Part shown: piece after piece, positions 34,530 through 42,486 of the stretch
Layout of the letters: every line of letters starts with the position of its first letter
Position numbering within the stretch: position 1 is the stretch's first letter
Assembly: GCA_900543145.1 (NCBI GenBank)
Contig: UQPZ01000007.1
Location: 1 to 64,000, forward strand
Direction: 5' to 3'
Source: an uncultured Ruminococcus sp.
GTDB taxonomy: Bacteria > Bacillota > Clostridia > Oscillospirales > Ruminococcaceae
Length of the DNA: 64,000 bases
The notes under the pieces: generated by a model
The model's input: only the letters and a program-made list of their open reading frames with translations
Told to the model about the DNA's origin: nothing
The model's database searches: none
Position numbers and translations under genes: made by a program

Positions 34530-34540
34530 GTAACGTTTAC
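34530..34540. promoter_or_regulatory. Operator-like palindrome (LacI/CcpA type) in the fuc promoter
   Basis: GTAACGTTTAC is a palindrome with arms GTAA and TTAC around a central CG step. Read on the minus strand, the surrounding TGTAAACGTTACCG matches the catabolite-responsive-element pattern at about 12 of 14 positions. It lies roughly +5 to +15 from the predicted start of transcription, a position for repression by CcpA or a LacI-family fucose regulator. Confidence 0.55.
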
Positions 34541-34551
34541 ATTTCTATATA

Positions 34552-34580
34552 ATTATATCACAAATCCGGCATTTTGTCTT
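34552..34580 (-). promoter_or_regulatory. Fucose operon promoter
   Basis: Minus strand AAGACA (34580-34575), 17 bases, TATAAT (34557-34552) with an extended TG. It precedes the operator-like palindrome and fucI. Confidence 0.7.
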
Positions 34581-34684
34581 GCAAATTTATTTGTGGGAAA
34601 GGTAAAATTTTCAGCATTATTTTTGTGCAGAATCAATAACCGTCATACTGAAACATACCTATTTTTATTTACACAAAGAAACAA

Positions 34685-34713
34685 ACCGCGCTTCACAGAC
34701 AGCAAAGCGCGGT
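34685..34713 (-). terminator. Terminator after the 34.7-kb membrane-protein gene
   Basis: A 9-base stem, ACCGCGCTT with AAGCGCGGT, followed on the minus strand by TTTGTTTCTTT. Confidence 0.75.
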
Positions 34714-34720
34714 AAAAAAC

Positions 34721-35371
34721 TCATCTGTAAAAATCATGCTGCTGAAAGAAATCAGATCTGTCCTGTTCTTCCGGCTTATAAGCGTCAATATTTCCGTCAA
34801 GAATATCTTCAAAACCTGTTGAAATACACTGATCCTTATCCATTCTTTTAAGATATTCAGACATCTGCTCTCTTGAAAGCGAGCTTTCAGCAACCATTTT
34901 TTTATGCTCTCCGTTAAACGGAAACGACGGCAACTCTCTCATTTCATTTATAGTTCTTATCAGTTTTATATCTGCTAACTCCGCCAGATAAATATACGCC
35001 AGCATACAAGCCATTAAAATCGACAAGTCCAAACCGCTGAGTTTAAATACCATAAATAGAACCATATAAACTCCGGCAAAGCAAATTATATTTATTTTCT
35101 GTATGCGTATATCGTCAATAAGCAGCACAATTCCGTGAATAAACAGCGCAATATAAAAAAGAATACCTAACCCAAATGAAGAAACGTTTCTGAAAAGAAA
35201 TAATTCAGCCGCTAAATAGTTCACCCATCCTGAAAAACCGTATACTAAAACGCAGACAGCAAGCAGCAGCATAGGTACGGCTGACAGAAACTTCTGCTGC
35301 TTTACTTTTCTGCGGTATATTTTTCTCAGTTCATGATCGGGCAAAATAAGAAAATCGTTCTTTGAATACAT
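34721..35371 (-). CDS. Membrane protein of unknown function
   Basis: A 216-residue protein. After a charged N-terminus (about 1-28) come four hydrophobic helices: about 30-50, 66-88, 94-112 and 114-132. The C-terminal 80 residues are cytoplasmic, acidic and rich in Met and Glu (LSREQMSEYLKRMDKDQCISTGFEDILDGNIDAYKPEEQDRSDFF). I recognise no domain. It lies 17 bases after the downstream end of the lipoprotein gene's stop and is probably co-transcribed with it. Confidence 0.65.
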   Translation of the reverse strand: MYSKNDFLILPDHELRKIYRRKVKQQKFLSAVPMLLLAVCVLVYGFSGWVNYLAAELFLFRNVSSFGLGILFYIALFIHGIVLLIDDIRIQKINIICFAGVYMVLFMVFKLSGLDLSILMACMLAYIYLAELADIKLIRTINEMRELPSFPFNGEHKKMVAESSLSREQMSEYLKRMDKDQCISTGFEDILDGNIDAYKPEEQDRSDFFQQHDFYR

Positions 35372-35388
35372 TGCTTTACTCCTGCTTG

Positions 35389-36240
35389 TCAGTTGTTCTT
35401 AGGATACCGACCTACCGTTTCACTTGACATATTTTCAGACCATAGAACATAATCAAGCTTTCCGTCCGTAATAAAAACCGTAAAATAAGTTTCATTCAGC
35501 TCCTCCGGCAGACCTTTCTTTATCTCATTGACAAAATCGTCGTTCTCAGTGCTTATGTAGTTCATATACTTAAATTCATATTTTCCGTCCAGAGCAGTAC
35601 ATGCCTTCTCCGCCGCCTCGTAGACAGCCGCTGCATTACTGTCCGCTTTATCGGACTTATCATCGGCTATTATCCCTGCGAGATACGCCTGGCTTTTCGT
35701 TCCGGCATACGCTATTTTCCACTCATGCTCGGGAGTTTCTATTACTATTGCATACCCGTCATAGAAAGCTTCCTTCCCCCGATTTTTATAGCTTACCGTC
35801 CCTATAAGCTCGACTGCGGTAATATATTCGTCCTTGATATTAACGCTTTCTAGTATTTTTGACTGCTCTCTGTCGGCGGTAAACGAAACGTCTGAAAGCA
35901 TATTTTCCTCATGCTCGTCGTATCCGTGATCATGCCCCTGATTCTCAACAGTATCCTTGTACTGCTCCTGCATCTCAGAGGTCATAAGCTTTAGCATTGA
36001 CTCGTCAAATTCAAAATTCGCATACTTCATATACTGACCCAAAACGTATTCGGCATTCTCGATAGGATCGTCGGAAACCGAATTACCTGTGCTTTCATCA
36101 GTCGCTTCGGAAACGTATCCGTTAACCGAATCGGTATCGGGCGATTTTCCGTCCGAAACTCCGCCGCTGTTTTTTTGATTGCAGCCGGCAGCCGATAAGC
36201 ATAGGATAACGGCAGCCAATATTGCAGAAATCTTTTTCAT
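35389..36240 (-). CDS. Lipoprotein of unknown function
   Basis: About 283 residues. The start KKISAILAAVILCLSAAGC has a signal peptide and lipobox (LSAAGC), so the Cys at about 19 would be lipidated. Ser/Asp-rich linker to about residue 65, then a globular domain with AEYVLGQYMKYANFEFDESMLKLM. Internal histidines (ENQGHDHGYDEHEEN) form a His/Asp/Glu-rich patch that might bind metal. I chose ATG 36240 because AAAGGA lies seven bases upstream. Function unknown. Confidence 0.75.
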   Translation of the reverse strand: MKKISAILAAVILCLSAAGCNQKNSGGVSDGKSPDTDSVNGYVSEATDESTGNSVSDDPIENAEYVLGQYMKYANFEFDESMLKLMTSEMQEQYKDTVENQGHDHGYDEHEENMLSDVSFTADREQSKILESVNIKDEYITAVELIGTVSYKNRGKEAFYDGYAIVIETPEHEWKIAYAGTKSQAYLAGIIADDKSDKADSNAAAVYEAAEKACTALDGKYEFKYMNYISTENDDFVNEIKKGLPEELNETYFTVFITDGKLDYVLWSENMSSETVGRYPKNN

Positions 36241-36318
36241 AAGCAGATCCTTTCGCTGTTTATCGTCTTCTTTCTTTTGTATAAAATCCAATCTGTCATA
36301 GGGTAAGCCAGCTTGATC

Positions 36319-36927
36319 CTATGATCCAAGTATATCGTCAAGAACCGCGTTTATATCGGAGTATGAATATCCTTGACGTGCCAGTGCGTTTTTAACCTTT
36401 TTTACGCCGTCCTCGTCCTCAAGCTTTCTAAGGTATTTTTTCTCAATAAGCTCCGCCAGACGCTCATGTACCGTATCCTCGTATCCGCTCAGGACTTCAT
36501 CTATAAGCTCCTTTGAAAGCCCTTTAAGCCGCATCTCCTGAACTGCACGGAAATAGCCGAACTTTTTTACCTCCATGTATTTCCTTGCAAGGCTCTCGGC
36601 GTACCTCCTGTCATTGATAAAACCAAGCTCTGCAAGCTTATCGCATACGTCGTAGCAGATCTGTTCGCCGTAATTATTAAGCAGCTTTTTATAAAGCTCG
36701 CTGTAGGAATAATCCCTGTAATCAAGAAGATACATTGCCCGTTCCCTCGCGCGGCGGAATTCGTTTGAATAAACGATCTCATCCCATACATCCTCAGAAA
36801 CCTCCATGCCGCCGCGGAGATTATATTTTGAAATTATTTCAGAATTAAGGAAGGCAGGCTCAGAGTTCTCAATATCTACACGGTAGGTGCTTCCCTTATA
36901 TTTTTCAGCAGAAATTATTTTAAGCAT
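36319..36927 (-). CDS. recX: RecX regulatory protein
   Basis: A 202-residue RecX. The three-helix repeats are seen in RARERAMYLLDYRDYSYSELYKKLL, YAESLARKYMEVKKFGYFRAVQEMRLKGLSKELIDEVL and VKKVKNALARQGYSYSDINAVLDDIL. RecX binds and modulates RecA filaments. It follows recA by three bases on the same strand and must be co-transcribed with it. The N-terminal 50 residues are an extra domain seen in Firmicutes RecX. Confidence 0.93.
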   Translation of the reverse strand: MLKIISAEKYKGSTYRVDIENSEPAFLNSEIISKYNLRGGMEVSEDVWDEIVYSNEFRRARERAMYLLDYRDYSYSELYKKLLNNYGEQICYDVCDKLAELGFINDRRYAESLARKYMEVKKFGYFRAVQEMRLKGLSKELIDEVLSGYEDTVHERLAELIEKKYLRKLEDEDGVKKVKNALARQGYSYSDINAVLDDILGS

Positions 36928-36930
36928 TTA

Positions 36931-38136
36931 TCAGTCGCCAAGCTCGCTTATATCCACCGGAGCAAACTCCTCGAAATCGTCCTCCGCCGAAACGGTAAGA
37001 TCGGGCATTACAGGCTCTTCCTTTTTGACAGGCTTAGCCGCTGCCGCAGACTTTTCCTCAAGCTTCGCCGCCTTCTTATTTTTCTTTGAAGCCATAACTA
37101 CTTCAACTTCGCTGCTCTTGATCTTATCCTCTATCTCAGCCATAATTTCAGGATTGGCGTCAAGGAAATCCTTGGCGTTATCGCGGCCCTGTCCCAGCTT
37201 CATATCATTATAGCTATACCATGCGCCGCCTTTTTTGACGATATTCATTTCAGCAGCAAGGTCAAGCACCTCTCCTGTCCTTGAAATTCCCTTTCCGTAC
37301 ATAATATCAAATTCGCATTCCTTGAACGGAGGAGCGACCTTGTTCTTTACGACCTTGCACTTGGTACGGTTTCCTATTACCTCTGCGCCGTTCTTTATCT
37401 GCTCCCCTCTTCTTACCTCGATCCTTACCGAAGCATAGAATTTCAAAGCGCGTCCGCCAGGAGTAGTTTCGGGATTACCGTATATAACGCCTATCTTTTC
37501 ACGAACCTGATTGATAAAGATCGCACAGCAGTTTGATTTTGCAATTACAGAGGTAAGCTTTCTCATTGCCTGCGACATAAGCCTTGCAAGCTGTCCTACA
37601 TGAGTATCGCCCATTTCCCCGTCTATTTCCGCCTTTGTTACCATTGCCGCAACTGAGTCTATAACTATACAGTCGATAGCTCCCGATCTTGCAAGAGCCT
37701 CGGCTATCTCAAGAGCCTGCTCGCCGCTGTCAGGCTGAGAAACCAGCATACTGTCAATATCCACTCCCAGCTTTTCTGCATAAACAGGGTCCAGAGCGTG
37801 TTCAACGTCTATAAAAGCAACCTCTCCGCCGGCTCGCTGAGCCTGAGCAATACAATGCAGAGCTACGGTAGTTTTACCGGACGATTCAGGTCCGTATATC
37901 TCAACGATCCTGCCTCTCGGTATTCCCCCTATTCCTAGAGCCATATCAAGAGTCATAGAGCCGGTAGGTATAGCCTCAACGTCCAGCGCTTTTGAATCAC
38001 CCAGCTTCATTATTGCTCCCGCTCCGAACTGCTTTTCTATGTATGCAATAGCGGTATCCAACGCTTTCTGCTTTTCTTCCTTGTCAACGATCTTTACAAC
38101 GGTCTTTACTTCCTTTTTCTTCTTGTCGATAGCCAT
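36931..38136 (-). CDS. recA: Recombinase RecA
   Basis: A 401-residue RecA. GPESSGKTT is Walker A, CIVIDSVAAMV Walker B, and AIFINQVREKIGVIYGNPETTPGGRALKFYASVRIEVRR the L1/L2 DNA-binding region. It drives strand exchange and SOS autocleavage of LexA. The C-terminal tail after about residue 340 is unusually long and mixed (basic and Ala-rich, then acidic DDFEEFAPVDISELGD). It is read with recX from an extended -10 promoter. A GTAC-N8-GTAC dyad lies about 40 bases upstream of that promoter. Confidence 0.97.
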   Translation of the reverse strand: MAIDKKKKEVKTVVKIVDKEEKQKALDTAIAYIEKQFGAGAIMKLGDSKALDVEAIPTGSMTLDMALGIGGIPRGRIVEIYGPESSGKTTVALHCIAQAQRAGGEVAFIDVEHALDPVYAEKLGVDIDSMLVSQPDSGEQALEIAEALARSGAIDCIVIDSVAAMVTKAEIDGEMGDTHVGQLARLMSQAMRKLTSVIAKSNCCAIFINQVREKIGVIYGNPETTPGGRALKFYASVRIEVRRGEQIKNGAEVIGNRTKCKVVKNKVAPPFKECEFDIMYGKGISRTGEVLDLAAEMNIVKKGGAWYSYNDMKLGQGRDNAKDFLDANPEIMAEIEDKIKSSEVEVVMASKKNKKAAKLEEKSAAAAKPVKKEEPVMPDLTVSAEDDFEEFAPVDISELGD

Positions 38137-38180
38137 ATTAAAAGCCTCCTATGTTTAATGGGATTTTCCTCTTCATATAT

Positions 38181-38209
38181 ATTATAGCATACTTTTTCAG
38201 TTTAACAGT
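38181..38209 (-). promoter_or_regulatory. recA promoter
   Basis: Minus strand TATAAT (38186-38181) with extended TG; a poor -35 (ACTGTT, 38209-38204) lies 17 bases upstream. No GAAC-N4-GTTC SOS box is seen near it. Confidence 0.65.
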
Positions 38210-38248
38210 ATCTTTTATCGGACAGTTACAGAAAACCCCCGATTTTAT

Positions 38249-38264
38249 GTACAAAATTATGTAC
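38249..38264. promoter_or_regulatory. GTAC-N8-GTAC dyad upstream of recA
   Basis: GTAC at 38249-38252 and 38261-38264 around AAAATTAT; outer context TAT before the first. Arms extend to GTACA/TGTAC. It is 40 bases upstream of the recA -35 and seven bases after the prmC stop. It could be a regulatory site or part of a weak hairpin at the end of prmC. Confidence 0.45.
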
Positions 38265-38270
38265 TGTTTA

Positions 38271-39131
38271 TCAGTTCCGCCAGTATTCGCCTACAGTCGC
38301 CCTGTAAATTCCGCACATATCCTTTTTTGCCCTGACATTTTTAAAGCCGTGACGGATCATAATATCCATAACGTCGTTTTCCTGACCGATACCGATCTCA
38401 AATATCATCATTCCGCTCGGCTTTATTCTGCTTTTCCACAAACGGGTTATGCTCCTGTAAAAATCGAGTCCGTCCTCACCGCCATATAGAGCGCTTTTCG
38501 GCTCAAAGCCAACTTCTCTCTGAAGCTTCTTCATATCCTCTGAGGTAAGATAAGGCGGATTGCAGATTATCAGATCGGCATCGGGAGCTTCGCTGACAAC
38601 GCTGCTGTCAAGAACATCGCCCTGAATTATTTCAGCAGCTGAATTATTAAGAGTCTTATTCGCTTTAAGATATTTCAGCGCCTCATAAGATTTCTCGATA
38701 CACAATACCCTTTCACAGCTAAGGCTTTTTTCAAGTGCGATTCCGATACAGCCTGAACCTGAGCATAGGTCTATAACGGTTAACCCCGATTTTCCCCTGT
38801 ATTTTTCAGCCGCATGATCTACCAGCGTTTCGGTATCCTGCCTTGGGATAAGAACACCCTTTCCTACCTTGAACGGCAGGCCGTAAAATTCCCATTCACC
38901 CAGAATATACTGAAGAGGTTCGCCTTTTTTCCTCCTGCCGGCAAGCTCAAGATACCCCGCCGCAGTTTTGCCGCTTACGCTGCACTCAAGCATTTTCAAA
39001 AAAGACGCACAGCGGCAGTCCGTTTTCAAAGCTGCACCCAGAAGCTCTCTGGCTTCAAATTCCGCATTATCTATCCCAGCGTTTCTAAGCTCGCCGCTGA
39101 CTATTTCCATCAGACTCTTATATGTACTCAT
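38271..39131 (-). CDS. prmC: Release-factor glutamine methyltransferase PrmC
   Basis: A 286-residue enzyme. The N-terminal helical domain (1-85) binds the release factor. The SAM motif is VIDLCSGSGCIGIAL and the catalytic motif is NPPYLT. PrmC methylates the Gln of the GGQ motif in RF1 and RF2, so it acts on the product of prfB in this window. Its ATG overlaps the yqhQ stop by four bases. It is the last gene of the group that begins with yqhQ or with the two-component system. Confidence 0.95.
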   Translation of the reverse strand: MSTYKSLMEIVSGELRNAGIDNAEFEARELLGAALKTDCRCASFLKMLECSVSGKTAAGYLELAGRRKKGEPLQYILGEWEFYGLPFKVGKGVLIPRQDTETLVDHAAEKYRGKSGLTVIDLCSGSGCIGIALEKSLSCERVLCIEKSYEALKYLKANKTLNNSAAEIIQGDVLDSSVVSEAPDADLIICNPPYLTSEDMKKLQREVGFEPKSALYGGEDGLDFYRSITRLWKSRIKPSGMMIFEIGIGQENDVMDIMIRHGFKNVRAKKDMCGIYRATVGEYWRN

Positions 39132-40132
39132 TTTATTTCAGTTTCAGTATCCGTTTCAGACGCCTGCCTGTGAAGCTTTTCCTCGTCCTCTGGTATTACG
39201 GCTTTCAATGCCGCTACAGCACACTCAATTTCCTTTTCGTCAGGCTCTCTTGTCGTGATCCTCTGTATCCAAAGACCGGGAGCGGAAAGTATTTTTGTTG
39301 CCGGGTTATCGTATTTTCCGGCAATCCTTATAAGCTCGTAGGCTATTCCCATAACAAGCGGAAGCAGTGCAAGCTTGCAGAGCATTCTCAGCGCTACATT
39401 TTCCCAGGTAAGCCTGAAAACCGTATTTACAAATATACTTATGAACAATACAAGAAAAATAAAGCTTGTACCGCACCTTGGGTGAAAGCGGGAATACTTT
39501 CTGACATTTTCAGGAGTAAGCTCTGCACCGTGCTCGAAGCAGGCGATAGTCTTATGCTCCGCACCGTGGTACTCGTAGGTTCTGCGTATATCCTTCATAA
39601 GCGCGGTCAAAGCCGTATAGCCTACAAATATTCCGATTTTAAGAAGCCCCTCTATAATATTTTTCACTATTACCGGCATAGGAACAAAATGCTCTATCCC
39701 CTTTGATACCCATGAGGGCAGCATCATAAACAGAAAAACCGCCGCCAGAACCCCGATCACCATGGATATTACCGATATGACCGGCATAAGCTTATCGCCG
39801 ACCTTTTCGTCCAGCCATTTTTCAAACCTAGTCGGTTCTTCTTCCTCTTCATATTCCATCTGCTTATTTGCAGATCTGGTAAGGCATTTATAGCCGTCTA
39901 TCATTGAGATAACAAAATTGAATACTCCCCTTACTAAAGGGCATTTCCTGTACCACGGAACATTTTTTCCGCCTTTTATATTCCAGACCTCGAGATCTAT
40001 CTCTCCTGTCGGCAGACGGTTAGCCATAGCCGCCTTATCGATCCCGCGCATCATTACGCCCTCGATAACCGCCTGACCTCCTATTTTGGATTTAAACTTT
40101 TCCGTTCCCGAAGCTTCCTTACTCTCGCTCAT
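39128..40132 (-). CDS. yqhQ: DUF1385 membrane protein (YqhQ-like)
   Basis: A 334-residue protein of the DUF1385 family. Hallmarks: KIGGQAVIEGVMMRG at the start, then three to four membrane helices, and YEYHGAEHKTIACFEHGAELTPENV, where the HGAEHK motif is nearly invariant, followed by HPRCGTSFIFLV. The molecular function is unknown; in Firmicutes the gene often sits beside prmC and prfA, as here. Thr/Glu-rich termini are cytoplasmic. The start follows the kinase gene by 56 bases. Confidence 0.92.
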   Translation of the reverse strand: MSESKEASGTEKFKSKIGGQAVIEGVMMRGIDKAAMANRLPTGEIDLEVWNIKGGKNVPWYRKCPLVRGVFNFVISMIDGYKCLTRSANKQMEYEEEEEPTRFEKWLDEKVGDKLMPVISVISMVIGVLAAVFLFMMLPSWVSKGIEHFVPMPVIVKNIIEGLLKIGIFVGYTALTALMKDIRRTYEYHGAEHKTIACFEHGAELTPENVRKYSRFHPRCGTSFIFLVLFISIFVNTVFRLTWENVALRMLCKLALLPLVMGIAYELIRIAGKYDNPATKILSAPGLWIQRITTREPDEKEIECAVAALKAVIPEDEEKLHRQASETDTETEIK

Positions 40133-40188
40133 TTATATGATAATACCAGCACAAAGCCGGCATATCCTCCTTCCGATAGTATAATTAT

Positions 40189-41709
40189 TTACTTATCAAG
40201 CTTTTCTCCTTCGCTGAGCGTATTATCTGTTGATATAAGCTCTACGTTTACCGTCGATTGATTGTCCGGCTTTTTCTTCTGCTCGATACATGGCAGAGTT
40301 ATCATTACTGTTGTTCCTACGCCCTGCTCGCTGTTTATTTCAAGAGTTCCGCCGTGCCTCTGGATAATTTCATCGGCTACTGCAAGGCCTATTCCCGAGC
40401 CTCTTCTCGTATGATTTGCCTTAAAGAACTTAGTCTTTATTTTCGGCAGATCTTCCTTTGAAATTCCCATTCCGGTATCCGATACCGAAATACAGATCTC
40501 GTTATTTTCCTCATACGCCTCAACCGATACCGTATCTCCCTTATCGGAATATTTTATCGCATTGTCAACAATATTGATAAATACCTGACGAAGCCTGTTC
40601 TTATCTCCGTATACAAACGGAAGCATTTCAGGCTCATAGTAATTCAAAGTTATGCCCAGCGCTCTTGCTCTCTCCTGATAAATAAGCACCGTTTCACCAA
40701 GCTCTGCAAGAATATCTATCGTGTCCTTATTAAGAGAAAGCCTGTTGTCCTGTATTCTTGAAAAATCAAGCAGCTCCTCTACCATCTGGGAAAGACGTTC
40801 GGTTTCGGAGGTTATTACTCTCATTCCCTTTTTAAAGGTCTCGGCGTCGTCAATAGTCGTCATTGTTTCGCTCCAGCCCTTTATTGCCGTAAGCGGCGTT
40901 CTGAGCTCATGAGAAACAGAGGAGATAAACTCATTTTTCATTGCCTCGGTATTTGAAAGCTCCTCCGCCATATAGTTGATGGAATCGCACAGCTCTCCCA
41001 GCTCGTCATCTGAGGTTTTTTCAATTCTTTCGGAAAAATCCCCCTTGGCAAACTTTCTTGCTATCTGACCTATCTGTATAACAGGATAAACGATAGATTT
41101 TATAAAGAACATTCCCGAGAAAAACATAAGCAGTATAATACTTGCCACTACAAGAGTTATCAGCAGGAAAATAATAAAAAGCTGATGATCTACGCCCTTC
41201 ATTGAGGAAATCATTCTAAGGGCTTCGTATTCACAGCCCCTCGGAGAAATAACTGCGGTGACCGCTATGACCTTTTCGCCGGTAGGAAGCCTGAATATCT
41301 GCGACGCTACTCCTGTGGATTCCTTTTTTGCCGTTTCATAATCGGAAAGATCGGTTTCCTGTGCCGGAGAAAACCCCGAAGAGGTTATATCTATGCTTCC
41401 GTCGGTCTTTATAGCCATAAGCTCTATCTTATCCTTGTCCTCGTAGCTTTCGACTACCGAACGTATTTCAGAATTATAATTTACCGAAGCGTCGTCGCTG
41501 TTCTTCATAACGGCTCCGGTAACAACATTCATCTTTGAGGTTACATACTGTCTTGCGGAGCTGTAGTAGTAATTTCTTACAACCAGAACAAGAAGCACCT
41601 CGACTATAAGCAGTATCACGATAACAACGCCCAGACTGTTTCTGATCCAGTGCTGAGTAATGCTGTGTCTGCCGTATTTGCTCTTATTTTTATTTATGCC
41701 CACCGGCAA
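40189..41709 (-). CDS. Sensor histidine kinase of a two-component system
   Basis: A 506-residue membrane kinase. First helix about residues 27-50, an extracytoplasmic sensor region of some 115 residues, a second helix about 175-205, and HAMP linker (GQIARKFAKGDFSERIEKTSDDELGEL). The phosphoacceptor is His in FISSVSHELRTPLTAIKGW. ATP site: NIVDNAIKYSDKG, DTGMGISKEDLPKI, GSGIGLAVADEIIQRHGG. It pairs with the response regulator 49 bases upstream. The signal is unknown; the adjoining lipoprotein gene suggests an envelope stimulus. Confidence 0.93.
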   Translation of the reverse strand: MPVGINKNKSKYGRHSITQHWIRNSLGVVIVILLIVEVLLVLVVRNYYYSSARQYVTSKMNVVTGAVMKNSDDASVNYNSEIRSVVESYEDKDKIELMAIKTDGSIDITSSGFSPAQETDLSDYETAKKESTGVASQIFRLPTGEKVIAVTAVISPRGCEYEALRMISSMKGVDHQLFIIFLLITLVVASIILLMFFSGMFFIKSIVYPVIQIGQIARKFAKGDFSERIEKTSDDELGELCDSINYMAEELSNTEAMKNEFISSVSHELRTPLTAIKGWSETMTTIDDAETFKKGMRVITSETERLSQMVEELLDFSRIQDNRLSLNKDTIDILAELGETVLIYQERARALGITLNYYEPEMLPFVYGDKNRLRQVFINIVDNAIKYSDKGDTVSVEAYEENNEICISVSDTGMGISKEDLPKIKTKFFKANHTRRGSGIGLAVADEIIQRHGGTLEINSEQGVGTTVMITLPCIEQKKKPDNQSTVNVELISTDNTLSEGEKLDK

Positions 41710-41758
41710 GCCCCTTTCAAAGCTAATAAACCGCCGCTGTAAGGCGCAGTATTAAAAA

Positions 41759-42457
41759 TCAGGTCGAAGCCCATTTATAGCCAAAGCCCCAGATAGTAAG
41801 AATATATTTAGGACTTGACGGCTCATCTTCTATTTTCATTCTTATACGTCTTATATTTACGTCAACAATCTTATCGTCGCCGTAGTAGCTTTCGCCCCAG
41901 ATATGATTGAGTATACTGGTTCTGTCCAGAGCCGTATTCTGATTCTTAAAGAAGTACTCCATTATCTGATACTCGACCTGAGTCAGATCTATCTGCTCTC
42001 CGTTCTTATAAACAGTGCGGCTTTTTAAGTTGAGCGTAAACGGACCTGAAACCAGGGTGGAAGCCGCCTCCGGCTTTGCATGGGACATATTTACTCTTCT
42101 GCAAACCGCATCAACTCTTGCAATAAGCTCGGAAATCGAAAACGGCTTGGTAATATAGTCGTCAGCACCTATCATAAGAGATGAGATCTTATCCATTTCC
42201 TGAGATTTCGCCGAAAGCATGATAATACCCATTGTATCAGAACGCTCTCGGAATCTCTTGCAAACCTGCATTCCGTCTATCCCCGGCATCATAATATCAA
42301 GCAGCGCAATATCAATTCCGCCGTCATTCTCTTCAAAGACCCTTATTGCGTCCTCGCCGCAGTTAACGTCAATTACGTCGTAGCCGCTTCTTTTAAGATT
42401 TATTACCACAAATTCGCGGATCGAATCCTCGTCCTCACAGACCAAAACCTTTTTCAT
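41759..42457 (-). CDS. OmpR/PhoB-family response regulator
   Basis: A 232-residue protein. Receiver domain 1-120 with Asp54 as the phosphorylation site (ALLDIMMPGIDG), Thr/Ser and Lys in IIMLSAKSQ and DDYITKPFS. The winged-helix DNA-binding domain (about 135-232) has DLTQVEYQIMEYFFKNQNTALDRTSILNHIWG and VDVNIRRIRMKIE. It is phosphorylated by the downstream-encoded kinase. The gene lies between a lipoprotein gene and the kinase on one strand. Confidence 0.95.
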   Translation of the reverse strand: MKKVLVCEDEDSIREFVVINLKRSGYDVIDVNCGEDAIRVFEENDGGIDIALLDIMMPGIDGMQVCKRFRERSDTMGIIMLSAKSQEMDKISSLMIGADDYITKPFSISELIARVDAVCRRVNMSHAKPEAASTLVSGPFTLNLKSRTVYKNGEQIDLTQVEYQIMEYFFKNQNTALDRTSILNHIWGESYYGDDKIVDVNIRRIRMKIEDEPSSPKYILTIWGFGYKWAST

Positions 42458-42486
42458 ATCAAAACCTCCCTGTAAATGCTTTTAAG

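Noticed and set aside
39122..39706. A 194-codon open frame opposite yqhQ
   Set aside because: Antisense shadow; the opposite strand holds the HGAEHK motif gene.
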